From positions 62,001 to 126,000 of the forward strand of contig JAOTOM010004568.1 of NCBI GenBank assembly GCA_034440615.1: DNA of 64,000 nt, written 5' to 3'. Below are positions 1 to 11,460 of this stretch, one piece after another (the first letter of the stretch is position 1; every line of letters starts with the position of its first letter). The position numbers and the translations under genes were made by a program. This DNA comes from Ashinkailepas kermadecensis (lineage: Eukaryota > Arthropoda > Thecostraca > Neolepadidae). The notes under the pieces were generated by a model that ran no database searches, was not told the origin of the DNA, and worked only from the letters and a program-made list of their open reading frames with translations.

Positions 1-194
1 TGCAAGAATTTGGCAAACTGTGGCGCTCGAAGTCTCCCTGCGCACACACCAGATACGAGGCAGCACCTGCCGCTACACCTGTGCCAGTCCCTGTTGTCCG
101 GGCTAGCAGCCACGCCGAGGCTTTCCAACGCATTCCACGGGCGATGGCGACCGGTGATTCTCCGAGTGCATTTCCTTGTGGAGGATGACAGAAA

Positions 195-546
195 GTCTTG
201 CTGCCGAACGAGATACATTGTGTGAATGATGGCAGAGCGATCTACTGCCGAACGAGATACGTTGTGTGGATGATGACAGAGCGATCTACTGCTGAACGAG
301 ATGCGTTGTGTGGATGATGGCAGAGCGATCTACTGCCGAACGAGATACGTTGTGTGGATGATGACAGAGCGATCTACTGCTGAACGAGATACGTTGTGTG
401 GATGATGGCAGAGCGATCTACTGCCGAACGAGATACGTTGTGTGGATGATGACAGAGCGATCTACTGCTGAACGAGATACGTTGTGTGGATGATGACAGA
501 GCGATCTACTGCCGAACGAGATGCGTTGTGTGGAGGATGGCAGAGT
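195..546. repeat. 44-bp tandem repeat, about 8 copies
   Basis: A 44-bp unit (containing CGAACGAGAT and TTGTGTGGATGATG) recurs about eight times head to tail. Neighbouring units alternate between GCCGAAC and GCTGAAC and between GATGAC and GATGGC, so the array also reads as an 88-bp dimer. Copies at both ends are more diverged. The short ORFs that cross it come from the repeat and are not taken as genes. Confidence 0.9.
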
Positions 547-1811
547 GACTCGCTGCCTAACGAAGTACGTTGTGTGCCACTTAGAAGGCTATCGCTGTCA
601 GTGTTGGTGTTAAGTACAAATGCGTGTTCACGGATGTGGGCGATGACGAAAACTGTAAATACCACGTGCTTCATGTCCTCTTGTGTGGACATGAGGCTGC
701 TGAACACTCTTGGCGAAGTCCACACCCAATTAAAACATCCCTTGTTTAACAAAATATGACTGTCTTCCAGGTGCCAGAAAGCACTGCAGTATGGGCCTCA
801 GAAACCAGAAATGTGTTACATAACTGTGTGTTGTCACTTCGGGGATTTTGCTGTAATTCGTATTTGTTTTCAAATCGTGGGTATTTGCCCGTATGCAATC
901 ATGGAAGTGGCCAAGAAGCGACCAGGAATCGGCCAGGAAGGGGGAAAAGCTTTATCAGCGTACGTTGGTGCATGGGGCATGCTATGAGAACAGACTGCTA
1001 TTTAATACACCGACAATGTTCACAACAGAATGACAGCCGTATGTTGTGCTTATCACCCACCGTTTAGGCCCTCTGTGGCCCTCCGAGGTATAAGAATGGT
1101 GATATGATTCCTGTCGTCTACACAATTCGTGCATCGCGGGCATTGTATCTCACAGTGATGTTACACACTAAAATAATCCATTTCTAGACTATCCAAGCAA
1201 CATGCAAGAATGTGCAGTCAAATTCCCTCAATCAAGGGTATGTAGCGTAAGTGCGTGTACAATTTAACACCAACTGATAGCAATGCGCTTATTCTTCTAC
1301 AGAAACACTTCCCCAAGGCACTGCTCATGATATCAATTACCACGTATTTTCTGCTTATCAGCTTCACACTTATTTTCAATTTAAGGTTGCACATAAACTT
1401 TGCGACCGAGTCTTTCGAAAGGATATTTACGGCATTACCTACCGTTAAAAACTTTTCATTTGCATCCGACTGCGTCGAATTTGACTACGATGGCATCCGT
1501 GAAATATGACAGCATGCTTTTCTTTCCAATTTATTTTCGAGACCGGTAAAGCTGCATAGAGCACAGGGATACTATAACATATGAAGACGCATGTCGAAGA
1601 AATTGACCCATTCAAACTCGCATGTAGGTAAACACGATTTTAGGGCAGTTCCTTTCTTGCTTTCAGACCACTGCATCTGAGAAGTGTTATCAGTTTATTC
1701 CATTTGGAGATAATTATTCGCTGGCTAAAATGAAATCAAGTTTCTGGCTCCCAGCGGAACTGTCCCCGTCGCTGGCTCACGTTGACATCGCCAATTGACG
1801 TGTCGAGCCGT
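547..1811. other. unassigned intergenic sequence
   Basis: No coding region, RNA gene or recognisable element was found. ORFs here are under 105 codons, lack recognisable motifs and overlap on opposite strands. Confidence 0.5.
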
Positions 1812-1927
1812 GGCTGTATGTTATGCTATAGTCAGATCCGGGCTGTATGTTATGCTATAGTCAGATCCGGGCTGTATGTTATGCTATAGTCAGATCCGGG
1901 CTGTATGTTATGCTATAGTCAGATCCG
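1812..1927. repeat. 29-bp tandem repeat, 4 copies
   Basis: Four almost identical 29-bp units start at 1812, 1841, 1870 and 1899. Each contains CTGTATGTTATGCTATAGTC. Confidence 0.95.
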
Positions 1928-2070
1928 GTGCCGGCGCGGCGACGGCCGGGCGGCAGGTGTTAGATCATGGGGCAGGGAAGTCATTAAGCCATGTCATCAT
2001 TGTGCCACGCCACCATTGTACATGTAGGGCAGGGGACTGGTCGGAGTCGGCGTCCTTGCCCCTCCCTCCG

Positions 2071-2256
2071 AGTTCCGGCACGTGACTGATCCGTGGTGGA
2101 TGTGGCCGAGCGGCGCGCGGACCCTGGTCAGGGGCAGGCGCGGCAGGGCAGCGGCTCGGCAGGAGTTCCGGCACGTGACTGATCCGTGGTGGATGTGGCC
2201 GAGCGGCGCGCGGACCCTGGTCAGGGGCAGGCGCGGCAGGGCAGCGGCTCGGCAGA
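2071..2256. repeat. 93-bp tandem duplication
   Basis: A GC-rich 93-bp unit starting AGTTCCGGCACGTGACTGAT occurs at 2071 and again at 2164, essentially identical. The length is a multiple of three, which keeps short ORFs open in several frames. That is not evidence for a gene. Confidence 0.92.
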
Positions 2257-4036
2257 CGGAGTTGAGCGGTCGAGGCGGCAAGATGTAGCCCTGGAGTAAG
2301 TTGAGGATGTTGGGACGGTTGTGCGTCACGGGTGCCTGGAGAGACATAGAGGCATGATTTTGTAAAGAAACGCGCTGGTCTCGCCTGCTTTGTTGTTGAA
2401 CTGTCACACAAGCTGTCGCTGTATTGCTACTTTTCAGACCGGTCAATACAAGGGCATACACGTCTGTTGGATTTAAAAACCAGCTATCGTACAAGCAAGG
2501 CAAACCACAAACTATCACAGCCAGGCGAAACGAACTTGCCTACAGCATATACTCAATATGCCGCTGAATAGCTGAAATAACTCTTTAGGCAATATTTCCA
2601 GTTTCTGGTGTCGGCACTACCCCCATCTATTGAACATTTCATGCTCACTTCTGCGTGTAGCGCTTTTTGATTGTGTTAGCTGGCCGTTAATTGTATAATT
2701 GCATAAGTTCTCTTGGATCCGGGAAGCCAATGTGTTGTTTTCGTAAAAAATAACAACATGCAGCAAATGTCAAGCCAATGTGTTGTCTTTTGCCGGTTTC
2801 GGAGTCAGCGGTATTCTTTTTCACTTCATCCATGTGGCAGAGTACACAATTCATCCACATTCACATTCCGACTTTCATTGGGTATTCCACCTCCCCTCTT
2901 TGATATCTCCTATTTACTATTATAAATAGGGAGGCTGCAATGCGGCATAAAAGTCCATATAGGTATGTACTTTACCTACCATGGTAGGAATGTAGCTTCA
3001 GAATGTGATTGATCCGTGCTGCTGAGTGTGATTACAAGTAGTATCTGCACAGTCCATGGCAATAATATAATTGCAGTCAACTAAATTGTACAAGTCACAT
3101 GATGGGCTAGAAATTGAGATAACAATGCAATTAATTATGTTATAGGTATACATTCATATGTTGGAATTTTGAATGTTTGCGATAATTACTATTAGGGTGT
3201 ATCGTCGAAGGCATTTTTTCTAAAATTGGTGAAGCATGGGTGAAAGTATAACGGATTATGCTCCCTCCCAGGACCATCAAACGCGACTTGATGAATACTC
3301 GATGCCTGTGGCCCATTTATAGGTTGTGGGCCGGAAATGTGCCCATCGATCGGCAAAATTTGGAAATATCAACTGAATCAAAACTATACGTTGAAACAAC
3401 ACGTTCTGCATATGCTTTTTATCAGCAAGACACCCTCCTCCCTTGTGTAATACTACGAGCACATTCGGCACAAATGTTCACACGAAGCATGATTCAGACA
3501 ATCATTCTGACTTTATTTCGCTATAAGATGTACTGTAGTTTGAAGTTGTAAGCCTTAGCTGAAAGCAAACCACCGCCAAACATTGTCAAATATGCTACGT
3601 TAAAACTGGCAACCAAAAATGTGCAGTTCATATTTGCAAGCTACTTGTCTAGTTTAGTTCCCCTCCTCAGAGGAAAATATTTACGCAAGTATTACGAGAC
3701 GGTAAACGCATTACCCTACGTTGCATGGTAATATAAATCTCAGTCTAGATTGCGAACTTGAACGGAAGAATAGTTTTAGTGTGGGTCTATGCATGTATGG
3801 CTTGGCTTTATGTTCACTCGTCGGACAGCTCAAGTTCACCACACCTACCCACACTAGCTGCTAGTAACTGGGACATGAGACCTGTCACAAATCGCTACAC
3901 AATTCGTTTCATGCTTGCAGCAGCACTATCCAATATCATGACTCATGATTGCGAGCAGTGTTAGCCTCCATTCCGCACTATTAGAGTTATACACTGCAAC
4001 ACGTCGTTTGTTGGCATTGCACAGCAATGGGACACG
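2257..4036. other. unassigned intergenic sequence
   Basis: AT-rich sequence with no recognisable protein motif. ORFs are shorter than 100 codons and look like chance frames. Confidence 0.5.
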
Positions 4037-4555
4037 TCAACCGTTTGATGCATGGTCCAACCAATGGCTATCCTTGCGGAAGGGACTCGGAAAGTCACTC
4101 TTGTGCCGTAGCGTCACACTTACGTAACTGGCTTCCACGCTGATCACCTTTTGAGACGCCTCGGTGACCAGCTGAACCGCTCTCCCATCAGTCTGCGTGT
4201 GTAAATGGTACGCTGGAATGCTGAGACAAGTATGGACGATGCCTCTGACGTGATCGTCTGACATGGTGAGGGTCATTGGAGGCTCGGAGATCGTCTCACT
4301 CTCCCAATCGATGATCTCTGTGTAGTCCGTTGACCACCTCTGAATGACAGGGAAACGGAACGGGCAGACTTGGCCCGGTGTCTCGTCCCTGAGTCGACAT
4401 CGCAACACTGCAGACACCGCCCTCTCACGAGTTGTCGTACTCTCGTCCGACGACATTCCAAGAAGTTGTGCCTCAGAATGGGCCCCGTAGCTATTGCGCT
4501 GTAGCACTGGGCTCACCAGCTCTGCCAGGCGCGGATGGAGTTCTCTTAGGAGCAT
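4037..4555 (-). pseudogene. C-terminal part of a transposase-like repeat protein (HTQ...LVTEAS family)
   Basis: A 172-codon open frame on the minus strand carries near its C-terminus the motif HTQTDGRAVQLVTEASQKV, followed by a region with RHKSDFPSPFRK. I recall a similar pattern (CHTQ-x-VE-R, then LVTEAS and a charged tail with SR...P-F) from unnamed proteins found in many copies in arthropod and cnidarian genomes, which behave like mobile-element proteins. That assignment is from memory, not a search. The core pattern here reads TDGR instead of the usual VER, and no intact catalytic domain is visible upstream. It directly precedes a LINE fragment on the other strand, so it is probably a nested relic. 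An unrelated chance ORF is possible. Confidence 0.5.
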
Positions 4556-4609
4556 AACGCCTTTCTACAGGGTCTTGGCACGGCCCTGACAAGTCCAGTT
4601 CCGCTTGAT

Positions 4610-5472
4610 ATGAAACAATATCGCTGCATGATGTCCGACGACGAATTGAACCAGCAGCATAACTTCCTCCGATTCACCAACATTGGAACAATTATCTTTG
4701 CCCTCGGCTCAGCGCTGCAGTGGTTCCACTTGAACCAGCTCAAGCTGAAGCCGAAGAACCCAACTGCTACTGGTCAGATCCGCCAGGCGACAGTCACCAG
4801 ATGATTTCACCGTCTCTATGGGCGGCACGCGGATAAAGTCCGTGGCTACCACCGAGCTCTTGGGTGCCAACCGTGGACTTCAACCTTGCCTGGGAAGAAC
4901 ATGTCGCTGCAACCTGCGGGAATTGCTACGGCATCCTGATTGCGCTGTCGAAACAGCCGACAACCCTGCCGGAAGGCGTCAAGAAAACGTTGGTGGAATG
5001 CATGGTCTTTTCCTACATCACCCACTGCTCGATCGCATGTGGAAGCTGCACCTCTACTATGAAGCGCAAGCTGCAGCAAGTCATTAGCTATGATGCCAGC
5101 ATCGTGACCCTAGCTAACCGACGTGACCACATCACCCCAGTCAACCGTCAACTCCAGCGGCCATCCGCAGAGCACCTCATCAAAGAAAGGGACAGCATCG
5201 TCATCCACAAGCTCCTCACAGCGAGACGTCACGAAGCTGACCTGCAGGAACAGCGTGACTGCGCGTACAACTCGCACTGTCGGCTCACATCCCCTGCCAC
5301 TACCTCAAGTCCGTACAGAGTACAGAGTACGAAGCATTCATTCATATACCGCGCTGCAAGAACTTGGAGCGACGCACCCCGGGCAGTCAGAAACACAAAG
5401 ACTGCGAACACGTGCAAACTGGCAGTGCACGGCTGGCTGCGCCCCGTGCAGAGCGCCCCCTGCTGCCGTTGA
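4610..5472 (+). pseudogene. non-LTR retrotransposon reverse transcriptase, C-terminal part
   Basis: The plus strand encodes the end of a LINE reverse transcriptase spread over two or three frames. First comes the segment LQWFHLNQLKLKPKN (about 4720-4760). Then comes the thumb region, reading VDFNLAWEEHVAATCGN with the VECMVFSYITHCSIACGSC segment (about 4866-5055). Last comes the typical C-terminal signature FIYRAARTWSDAPRAVRN (about 5340-5395). This order and wording are known from CR1/L2/Jockey-like RTs. No fingers or palm with a YADD motif was found upstream, so the copy is 5'-truncated and frameshifted near 4760-4865. It is a dead fragment. The exact clade is not resolved. Confidence 0.82.
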
Positions 5473-5936
5473 GTGGTGACACCGCGAGCACTGCGGCAGC
5501 GTTGCACAGTTTCTGTGATCAACTTTTACCCACGCTCAGTGTATTAACCTCCTTGTCATGTCTTAACTATTACTTTTGGAGCTCCGTGTCCACATGGTGT
5601 TTTTTTACGATCTGTACTGTTATGACGCTTGCCCACAACAGTCATATGGGTGCCAAAAGACATCCATACCTATATTCATACGTATAGTTTGGCCCCTTAT
5701 TCTGGTACCTCTGCCGATCGTGAGCATATATCTTGTTTTGTTTTATTTAAAATAGCACTTCGGCACCGTCAGTCCATGTCGTGCCATGTAAGAAGAAAAA
5801 TAATATTATGCTGTATAACTCAAGTTGTAAATATTGAAACAGGTTCGTTTGTCGCGGGAATATGAAAAGTAGTTCGATGAGAAGTAGATTGTCGTCTCCC
5901 AACAGTGAGGGCAAATACAATTATAATTTGGTATGC
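5473..5936. other. LINE 3' flank, otherwise unassigned
   Basis: This follows the RT stop and may be the 3' untranslated region of the LINE. No poly-A or short-repeat tail could be placed with confidence. Confidence 0.35.
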
Positions 5937-7400
5937 TCAGCAATAGTCAGTCAGTGGCTTTCGAGGGCCGTGATGTTGCTGACTGTCCAGGAGGATGCGT
6001 GCATCTGCAAGATGGATGTTGCATGATGGGCATGAAGGCCGAGCTAAAGCTGCATAAATAAATTGATGTGCGAGAAAGGTATGCTCTATGCGGAGCCACG
6101 ATGGAACTCTTTCTTCGTGTCGGTTAGTTTGAAACGATGACTTCCATGGATCAACTGCAGTTTTGACAGGTCGTAATTCTTTATGGTTTGTGGTTTGAGT
6201 CCATCGTTGGTTCATGAATTTCGATTGCTCTGTTGTATTGCTGATTTGATGGCTTCAAGATGTGAAATTTCTGTGATGTTTGGTATCGGTCATGCTTATT
6301 TTGCAAATTGGTCAGCTTCTTCGTTTCCTGGGCTGCCACGGTGACTGAGACCCACAAGCTACGGACCTTCAAGCCAATTAGGTAAAGTGTTCCTAAGATT
6401 TCATAAATGGAAATATGGCAGTGATGCAAAAAAGAAAGTGAAATGTGATTGTAGAACAGATTTGAAGTTGGAACAAATGATCACACTTCGGATGGGGTGA
6501 TACATTGAACGGTTGCGGACATAATGAAGGACAATGAGAATGGCGTGTGATGTGATGAAAATGGAGGATTCGTTTGGTAAGCGATGTTCTTTCCGTATGT
6601 ACCCGAAACAATGACATTTCCTACGAGATTGGCGTCTTTAGAGCCGTAGGTAAAAACAAAAGGAAGATGGCGAATACGAGACCGAAGCTGGTATAATTTT
6701 TGTTTGGCATATTCTGGACAAAGCTGAGAATTTGAAGTCGTGGTAAGATAAAAATGTGTCGTCGGCCATCTGCCACTGTGGGGCAGTGGGTAGAGGAAGA
6801 TAAATACTGGGTGGAATAGTGTAATGAAGTTCTGCAGAAAATGTTTTGACTCGCGAAGCTATGGCAAGGCCAGTTCGTTTTTCGCTTGGACATAAAAAGT
6901 TGTTGTGTAAATTTGGGAGAACTTGCAAGGCCGCGTATGTGGGGTGGTTTTCGTGGAATTGAATTTTGGAAGCATACCTAAGTGTCTGTTGTATTCGACG
7001 GATAGCTAATGGAGGAATTCCTGCTTCGGCTTGTGGATAAATATCGGAAGTGGTCAGGGCTCCGAATGCTATGCAGATAAATTTATTTCGAATGGCGTTT
7101 AATTTTTAATGAGGAGGTGCTGGCACCAGCATAAACTATTGGCCATATTAAATGATGAAAAACTAAAGATGTGTGCAGTCGTAAAAGGATATGACGATTG
7201 GCACCAAATTGTGCAGAAGTAACACAGCGAAATACAGCGAAATCGGTGAAAACATATGTTCTGGACGTGCTTTATGTGTTCATGCATGGAAATAGAATGC
7301 ATGGCCATTGATGACGATGGTTCTGTTGGCTGGGGCTTCGATGTCAGGATTGCCTCAGGAGCAATTGGCGAGGAGTTGCTTCGTTGACCAGAAAACGTTG
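5937..7400 (-). pseudogene. I-type LINE remnant: RT thumb, RNase H and C-terminal domain
   Basis: On the minus strand, scattered over frames, the order from 7400 down to 5937 is that of an I-like ORF2. The RT thumb reads AIRNKFICIAFGALTTSDIY, then AEAGIPPLAIRRIQQTLRYA (about 7090-6960). The RNase H domain has a mutated FTYGSKD start (consensus TDGSK, near 6640) and the late motif SHRGSPGNEEADQFAK (about 6350-6300). The tail carries RLRIGHTFL-like and CPSCNIHLADARILL-like segments (about 6110-5990), matching the terminal Cys/His region of such elements. Many frameshifts and stops make it non-functional. The polymerase palm upstream of 7150 is not recognisable. It is a separate copy from the long LINE at 15-21 kb. 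Confidence 0.8.
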
Positions 7401-7524
7401 ACACAACGGAAGGAGATGGCTTCCTTGACAGGCTTGACGACTACGTGAGAGCCCAGCACTGTAGAGGTAGATTGGACACAAAGAAACATCGGAAACACTA
7501 ATATGACGACAAAAAAGCACGTGG

Positions 7525-7725
7525 AGTGACGGGTGTCACCCCATTCGAAATGAAGAAAAAGAGGTGACATATATCACCCCACTCGAAATCAACGAAAAAG
7601 AGGCCACGGGTGTCTCCGCGCTCGAAAATGAAACATAGAAAGCTGAGGTATCAGTCAGTGAATCAGCGAATCAGCAGAAAATCAGTCAGAAAATCAGAAA
7701 TCAGTGAATCAGCAGCCAGTCGGCA
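7525..7725. repeat. short degenerate repeats (about 41 bp; ATCAG-rich)
   Basis: A unit with CACCCC, a CTCGAAA/TTCGAAA core and GAAAAAGAGG recurs two to three times at 7535-7630. It is followed by clustered AATCAG words at 7650-7715. Confidence 0.55.
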
Positions 7726-7966
7726 GAGCGGATTGGCAGCGAGCGTCACAACGGAAAGTAATGCCTCTGAGACTAGTACTGATCAGTCCATTTGAGAATA
7801 CAGGAATGAGTTAGTTGAACTCGTAGTAACTGGAACGGGCAGATACTCCTGGAATGTTGCCACGATCGGCTAGCTACCAACATAGTAGCTGGTAACGCAA
7901 AGCGTGTAAAATGTGCATACACACTGCAGGTACCAGGCAATCTATTGCCATCATCGGCGATATCTG

Positions 7967-8790
7967 TTAATCCGCGCTGTCTCGGGGGGGAGTGATAGAC
8001 GCCCCCTCTGGTTTTCCGTGGATAGTGAAAGAAGGCACGCGTCAGCGCGCCGAAATTTGGCATACCTTTTTCCACATCAATTTGGCATGTGTCAAAATTT
8101 TGAGCTCAGGTCACCTATGGCCAACGAGTTAGTCAAGGCCAAGTGAGGTCACCTCCAGAAATGTTCAACCAGTCGTCACGCTTTAACGGATAAAGATATT
8201 TTAATGAAACTTTCAGCGCTTGCTTATCTTTAGGGACGAAACAAAACGCACTGGAGGAATTTTCCAATTTTTCCCGTTTTTGATTACTTATTAGTTTTGC
8301 ACATTTGCCCATTAGGGCTAAAATCGAAGATTCTGGCTAAAGTAAGCATTTTTATGAGAGCAAGTTGACTTCGAACAACGTTTTTCGGTCCGCTCTACCC
8401 ATTATAAAAATAAAAATTAAAGAAAATTGAATACTCAAGATTTTGAAATATAAAAAAAGAAGATTTTTGTTTGGGCTAAAATGTTATGGGCATGATCGAT
8501 TTTGCCTTCCTTTTTTGAGTGCAAATAATTTTCTTCTTCAAATCTCCCTAAAATGAACTCCCCAGAGCCAAAAACATGATGTAAGTCGTGAAACTCTAGG
8601 CCACCTAGTGACGTCACTTTTGGGGGGTATAAAATTTTGGAGGTGGAGACTGTCCCAATTCGTCAAGCGCTTTCCGATGACACCTCGTTCGTTTTCGTGC
8701 GACGCTTAGTTTGGAGATTAGAGGAGGGGGGGGTGTACCAACCCCCGAGACGGGGTGTGAGGATATGACCGGAAAGACGGGGAGGGTTAA
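7967..8790. mobile_element. family B non-autonomous element, copy 1, flanked by TTAA
   Basis: An 816-bp non-coding segment (7971-8786) lies between two TTAA tetranucleotides. Its left end has GTCTCGGGGGGGAGTGATAG followed by CGCCCCCTC. Its right end has the complementary order, ending ACCCCCGAGACGGGG. This gives an imperfect terminal inverted repeat of about 30 bp with a G-tract. A second copy lies inverted at 42.2-43.0 kb and matches over most of its length. No transposase is encoded. TTAA targeting is typical of piggyBac-type elements, so this could be a non-autonomous relative; that is inference. Confidence 0.75.
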
Positions 8791-9795
8791 ACTATCCTAT
8801 TGGGCTCAAAACAGCACCAATGAATGAAAGTCATGTCGATTGAAAAGAACATGCAGAAGGTGCTGCTCCAATGCATCGTTTTCGATTTAGCAAAAAGTTT
8901 CGAATTTTCCTCATTAATGGCAGAATCTCCAACCCCAAGTCTATAAATGGGCCCAGGACATTAAGTAGTCATGAGTTAATTCGCGTTTGATGAGTGCTTT
9001 CAGGGGTTTCCCAGTACGCAATGTTACAGTTTCACCCATGCTAGGTATTCTGTGGTTACACTGCAATGTTACACTGTTACTACTACAAAGAAACTCTTCT
9101 TTAAAAAAAAAAAATAATTAACGATTTCGCATATTTGCCATGTAATTTTGGCCTACAGACAATCAGCATCAGCCCATCTTAACATTGTATTCTTGTAAGC
9201 TATCCATTTAGAAAACAGAAGGAAGGAAAATATTTGAAAGGAATTTAATTTTAGCTCTTGAACTTGTGATTGTCAATCCGTATCCAGACTGTGTCCGTAT
9301 ATTTTGTTAATATATTGTCATATACCTTCCATTGTCCGTACCAAACGGATTTCTGTACGGATAGCCAATCCGTGTTATTCTTCAGTACGGTTTCGGATCA
9401 GGTCGGCCCGCTTGTTACAAGCGGGCCGACTTTGCTTCTGAAACCATAATAACGCTTTGTTACAGCGTTTCGCGTTCTAATTTCTTCACTCCGAGTTGGA
9501 TGTGTTCGTTTGATTTTGTTTTTACCAAGTCTTTCCCCAGTATTCTTCATTAATTTTACTTCACCGCCGTTCAAGAGAAGAGGTTTCAGTTGGCATTTCC
9601 CCCAGCAAATACATTTCAACAGAGTTTCACACTGCAACGCGGCATTTTAGGTTCTAAGTTTCTCACTCAGAGACAGACCTGTTCTTTTCATTTGAAGATT
9701 CACCACCTTCATCACAAGATCTCTCCAAAAGTACTCTCAGTCGTTGTTGAAAGAAGGTCGTTTGCGGCGACATTCCTCGCGCGGGCAGATCACAA
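8791..9795. other. unassigned intergenic sequence
   Basis: AT-rich and non-coding. The one notable structure is the hairpin at 9402-9430, listed separately. Confidence 0.5.
9402..9430. repeat. perfect inverted repeat, 14-bp arms
   Basis: GTCGGCCCGCTTGT and its exact reverse complement are separated by a single T. The role is unknown; it may be an old element terminus. Confidence 0.9.
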
Positions 9796-9799
9796 TGCA

Positions 9800-9935
9800 C
9801 ATCGCACGGCAGCCGGGTCCCGCCGTTCGGTGTTGGGTCGAGGATTGGCAAAGTCGTTGGTTTGTAATCCGTGGTCTCGAGTTCAATCCCGGGGAGTGAT
9901 GGAGCTTTTCTATTTCTCCTTTGCTTACTAATGCA
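9800..9935 (+). mobile_element. tRNA-derived SINE head (A and B box)
   Basis: The stretch TTGGCAAAGTCGTTGG (from about 9845) fits an RNA polymerase III A box and D-arm. GGTCTCGAGTTCAATCCC (9872-9890) fits a B box and T-arm, with TTTGTAATCC between them where an anticodon arm would sit. Spacing is tRNA-like, but no clean cloverleaf or acceptor stem forms. A decayed tRNA-derived SINE is more likely than a functional tRNA gene. The SINE body and tail are not defined. Confidence 0.6.
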
Positions 9936-10539
9936 ATTTGGTAGTGTCGCATCCGAATTATTTTTCATTCCGACTGGTCTGCATGGAGACTCGGCTGCAC
10001 CGCACCACTTGTCCCCGCTCGTCCAGCGTCCTATAGGCATCGTATGCTGGTAAGGTGATGGGTGAAGCCAAGATGCATCAGCACGCGTTGAGGGTGGCCT
10101 TCCGAACAGGTGTATCTGTCTGATACACTAGCACAGATTGGGCTGAAATATACCCAGACTCTTGAAGAGGGAGGGGATAGAGGGTCGGGTCCGAGTTAGT
10201 GAGCCTTGAGCCCGCAGTTATCACTGATTGTCAACGATCGTGCTGCATGTTGCTGTGCAGCGAGGCATGCAATCGAACAAGCGCCGCAAGTGTCCGCCGA
10301 AGAGATGAAGTGTCGACTTCAACTAGGTTATCCCCCGAACGGGACCTGCCATAACCCGCATGCGATTCAGAGTTGAGATAGCACTGGTTCGATGGCAGGA
10401 TGACGCAGCTGCGGTAGCTTGTCTTGTCACACTCACGTGTGTAGCTATGCCAGGAAACCCCAGCATCTCAGTTGACATTGGGTACACAATCGCCCGCTCC
10501 AAGCTAGCAATACCGGCTGCCACTGCAGTTCAGTGAACT
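9936..10539. other. unassigned intergenic sequence
   Basis: Nothing recognisable. Short overlapping ORFs only. Confidence 0.45.
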
Positions 10540-11460
10540 TGCAATAGCGCAGCACCCCTCAGTGAAGAGTGTTTCCTGAGGCATGCGTAATGACGTCACA
10601 GAAGCGAGAGCCGAACACGGGGAGCCGGAGCTCCGTGAGCTGAACATCAGGTGCCAGAGCCACCCGCGAAACCCGAACACGAATCGACAACAATCCGGAC
10701 AACACGAGTCAACATGAGCCGAACATCTGGCCGAAAACGAAACCGAACAGCAGCAGCCACGAGCACAAAACGGGGCAGAAAATTCGTCCCGAACGCGTGC
10801 CGTCCGGGCGTCACACTCAGCACAGCCGGCACGAGGCCACGGAGGCCGCACCTTCGCTGCAGAAGCCGAGCGTGAGGCGGCCGGGCGTCACACTCACCAC
10901 AGCCGGCACGAGGCGACGGAGGTGGCACCTGCGCTGCAGAAGCCGAGCGTGAGGCGGCCGGGCCGAGACGGAGCGCGACAGCGTCCTGTCAGCCGTGATG
11001 AACGGCGCGTCGCCGTAACGGTGCGTCGGTGCCCCTCTCTGGGTCAGCAGTGGGTCTGGCCGCTGCGTGGCCAGTGGCTCGTGACGCGGCGCCTCGTGAC
11101 CCGCAGACGGGCGGCGCACACGCCAGCGCGTCACGTCACGAGGCGGCGACACGCCACCCGGCTGGGATGGGTCGGTGCAGACGGGCGGCATCGGCGACGC
11201 GGCCCAGCCCAGCGCGGTGTCGACGTCCGTGATGAGCGCCAGCGACCGCTGCCAACAGGGTCACAGGGCAGTCGAGATGCAGCGCGGACCCAGCCGGCGG
11301 CTCGCTCCGGCTCGGTCAAGCGAGACGAGATCGCCGTTGCCGATCGGTGCGGATGGACTGCGCCACGTGATCTGCACCTCTCGGACGGCTTCCGCAGCTC
11401 TCGGAGCGAGCCAGGCGAGGCAGCAGCCGGTCAGACTTGTGTGACATTCGGAAGCAGATC
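10540..11460. other. GC- and CpG-rich island with long chance-like frames
   Basis: Base composition shifts sharply to GC-rich, with many CG dinucleotides, compared with the AT-rich flanks. A 200-codon frame (10922-11524, plus) and a 124-codon frame (11191-10817, minus) cross it. Both have Arg/Pro/Ala-rich content typical of any frame in such sequence and no domain. It could be a promoter island or first exon of a host gene, or a GC-rich repeat. Neither is proven. Confidence 0.45.
10804..10966. repeat. 77-bp tandem duplication in the GC island
   Basis: CCGGGCGTCACACTCA starts at 10804 and again at 10881. The two units share ACAGCCGGCACGAGG and GCAGAAGCCGAGCGTGAGGC in the same order with a few changes. 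Confidence 0.88.
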
